A stretch of 64,000 nt of DNA from Pachypanchax playfairii. Taxonomy: Eukaryota; Chordata; Actinopteri; Cyprinodontiformes; Aplocheilidae. Below are positions 62,140-64,000 of the stretch, one piece after another. A program made the translations under genes and the position numbers. The stretch lies in the NCBI GenBank assembly GCA_006937955.1, contig SSNP01000020.1, positions 3,291,846 through 3,355,845 of the forward strand. The letters are read 5' to 3'. The notes below the pieces were generated by a model. The model saw only the letters and a program-made list of their open reading frames with translations, ran no database searches and had not been told where the DNA came from. Numbering within the stretch: position 1 is the first letter of the stretch; every line of letters begins with the position of its first letter.

Positions 62140-62770
62140 TGATCACAAACTTTCTGACAGACAGTATGCAGCAAGTGAGGCTGGGCAAAATAACCTACAG
62201 CACCTGGACCTTCAGCACCGGCACCCCTCAGGGATGTGTCCTGTCCCCCTGCTTTTCTCCCTCTAAATAGCTGCTCCTCCAGTGATATTAAACTCCTGAA
62301 GTTTGCAGACGACACAACGGTCCTCATCAGGGACAGAGACGCGTCTGCTTACGGACAGGAAGTGGAACAGCTGTTTCTTTGGTGCTGTCAGAACCATCGA
62401 GAGCTCAACACTCTAAAAATTGTGTAGAAAGCCGTAGTCTTCAGGAGGAGCCCCCCACCCCCACCCCTGACCTCCATTATCATACAGAACAGTACTGTGT
62501 TTATGGTGGACCTGTTCAGGTTTCAGGGAATCACCATCACCCAGGACCTGAAATGAACAGCCAACATAGACACGGTCATTAAAAAGGTCCAGCAGATGTT
62601 GTACTTCCTGCAGCAGCTAAACAAGTTTAACCTGCTACAGGAGCTACTGGTGAACTTCTACAGAGCAGTTATCAAGTCTCTGCCAGTCCATCACAGTCTG
62701 GTTTGGACAAGCAACCAAACTAGACAGAAACAGACTGCAGAGAAGACCATTATCTACCCTTGATCCAGGA
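62140..62770 (+). mobile_element. L2-like non-LTR retrotransposon remnant (reverse transcriptase, broken)
   Basis: Separate plus-strand frames read, in order, STGTPQGCVLSP-like (out of frame), LLKFADDTTVLIRD with the polymerase FADD motif, VEQLFLWCCQNHRELNTLKI, and later QQMLYFLQQLNKFN-like and LLVNFYRAVIKS-like. This is the palm-to-thumb order of fish L2-type LINEs. Frame shifts and stops make it non-functional. Confidence 0.75.
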
Positions 62771-62787
62771 CCTAGACTCCTCTAGAG

Positions 62788-63000
62788 CAGGGGTGTCAAG
62801 CTCCAGGCCTCGAGGTCCACTATCCTGCATGTTTTAGATGTTTCCCTGTTTCAACACACCTGATTCAAATCCTTTGAATTTCAACAAGTTCTGCAGAAGC
62901 CTGTTAACGACTTATTTATTTGAATCAGGTGTGTTGAAGCAGGGAAACATCTAAAACACGCTGGATAGTGGCCCTCGAGGCCTGGAGCTTGACACCCCTG
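62788..63000. mobile_element. Near-perfect palindromic hAT miniature element with 8-bp target duplication
   Basis: The ends CAGGGGTGTCAAGCTCCAGG and (inverted) the same sequence pair over most of the 213 bp, with arms meeting around 62885. The target duplication CTCTAGAG is at 62780-62787 and 63001-63008. No ORF. It sits at the downstream edge of the L2-like remnant. Confidence 0.9.
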
Positions 63001-63008
63001 CTCTAGAG

Positions 63009-64000
63009 TCTTATTTATCTTTACACACATCTGTAAGTACAAGAGCAAATGTGAAGTGGAGCCACTTTCCTTGTGTGTGTAACATACTGATACAGTTAAA
63101 AGTAACAGTTTGCAAATTATACTGATATCTGGTGGTCCACTTGGAGGTTGCAAAAATTTCAATAGCCTTCACTGTTGAGTTCTTAATGGGTTCAACCCTC
63201 CACTGCACGCTCCTTACAATTGTGGCACAACGTCATGAAAAAAACAGACTTTCCAAAGGTATGAGATTTACTTCCTATAGAAGCTTCAATACAACAACAA
63301 AATATTAAATAAAACAAACATAACTGTATGTTTTGTGCTAAATGTGTTAGTAGTTAGAAAGGAAAGCAGGAAAATTTAAGACCGAGCTGATTCAGTGATA
63401 TCATCGAGCTGATACAGTGACATCATCGTGCTGCGTACACACACTGATGCACAACTGGTTTAACAGTGATGCCTTTTTTACACCACTGTGATACAACCCA
63501 CGCGTAACACGGCTGCTTTGAACTGAAATAAAACTTCCACTTTTTCATTGTGCAGCTTTAGATTCATGTGAAATCTCAAATGGCTCCTTTGTAATTTCAA
63601 CATTTTGTTCACATTATTTACACACACACGTTTCTTTTTTGTCCACTTCTTTGTACACGCACATATTTAATATGATGTAATTCCATGTGTTACCACTAGG
63701 TGGAAACACATGCCTGTAACAAAAGATATAATTTTGTTTCATGAAAGTAAAATAGATAAAACATGTAAAAGCCTTGTTTTACAGAAAGTGATTGCAGGAG
63801 GGAGAAAAACACGAGTATCTCATTTACTTTATATGTGAAACATTTGACTTCAGAGTTTTGTAGCAATTGCAAGATTTTATTGATTATCATCCCAATTTTT
63901 CCCTTTTCACTCTCTTTACATCCTTCTTGTAAAATTCAACCTAATTATTCTACAGTTTACCTTAAGAGCTTCCTTTATTTGCTTGGAGACTAAATGAGTG
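63009..64000. other. Noncoding DNA, nothing recognised
   Basis: AT-rich sequence to the end of the window with a short duplicated motif (GAGCTGATTCAGTGATATCATC and a near copy at 63383-63430). No exon found. Confidence 0.5.

Overview
The window looks like a gene-bearing piece of a ray-finned (teleost) fish nuclear genome. Coding sequence is split into short exons with GT-AG introns. Noncoding DNA is AT-rich and full of CA/GT and GGAT/CATC microsatellites, tRNA-derived SINEs, RTE- and L2-like LINE fragments, hAT-like miniature elements and TTAA-flanked miniature elements. No bacterial or organellar features were seen.

Six protein-coding genes can be assembled exon by exon with matching splice phases. 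In order: ppp2r5b (+, PP2A B56-beta regulatory subunit; 12 exons from 12603 to 27906, N-terminus missing upstream); gphb5 (+, 36774-37527, thyrostimulin beta subunit); gpha2 (+, 43369-45185, thyrostimulin alpha subunit); majin (-, 54641 to about 47533, meiotic telomere-to-nuclear-envelope protein); an aldo-keto reductase gene (+, 55428-56915); and bad (-, 60658-59486, BH3-only apoptosis regulator). From my knowledge of the human map, PPP2R5B, GPHA2 and MAJIN are neighbours on 11q13.1 and BAD lies in the same band. The block is therefore conserved synteny, which also supports the paralogue call ppp2r5b.

The most notable point is that both subunits of the heterodimeric hormone thyrostimulin are encoded side by side, in the same direction and under 6 kb apart. 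In human they lie on different chromosomes, next to different PPP2R5 paralogues. majin and the reductase are divergent and probably share a promoter (about 54800-55150). The reductase and bad converge, with predicted poly(A) sites within about 100 bp.

Region by region: 1-12602 is probably ppp2r5b intron or upstream DNA with repeats. 12603-27906 is ppp2r5b, with a TTAA-flanked element, a hAT miniature element, a palindromic element, a SINE and a large GGAT array in its introns. 27907-36773 is 3' UTR and intergenic DNA with two TTAA-type elements and a three-unit CA-linked satellite. 36774-45185 holds the hormone genes. 45186-54850 is majin with a decayed hAT element and two TTAA elements. 54850-61700 holds the reductase and bad. 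61700-64000 contains an L2-like reverse-transcriptase remnant and a near-perfect palindromic hAT miniature element.
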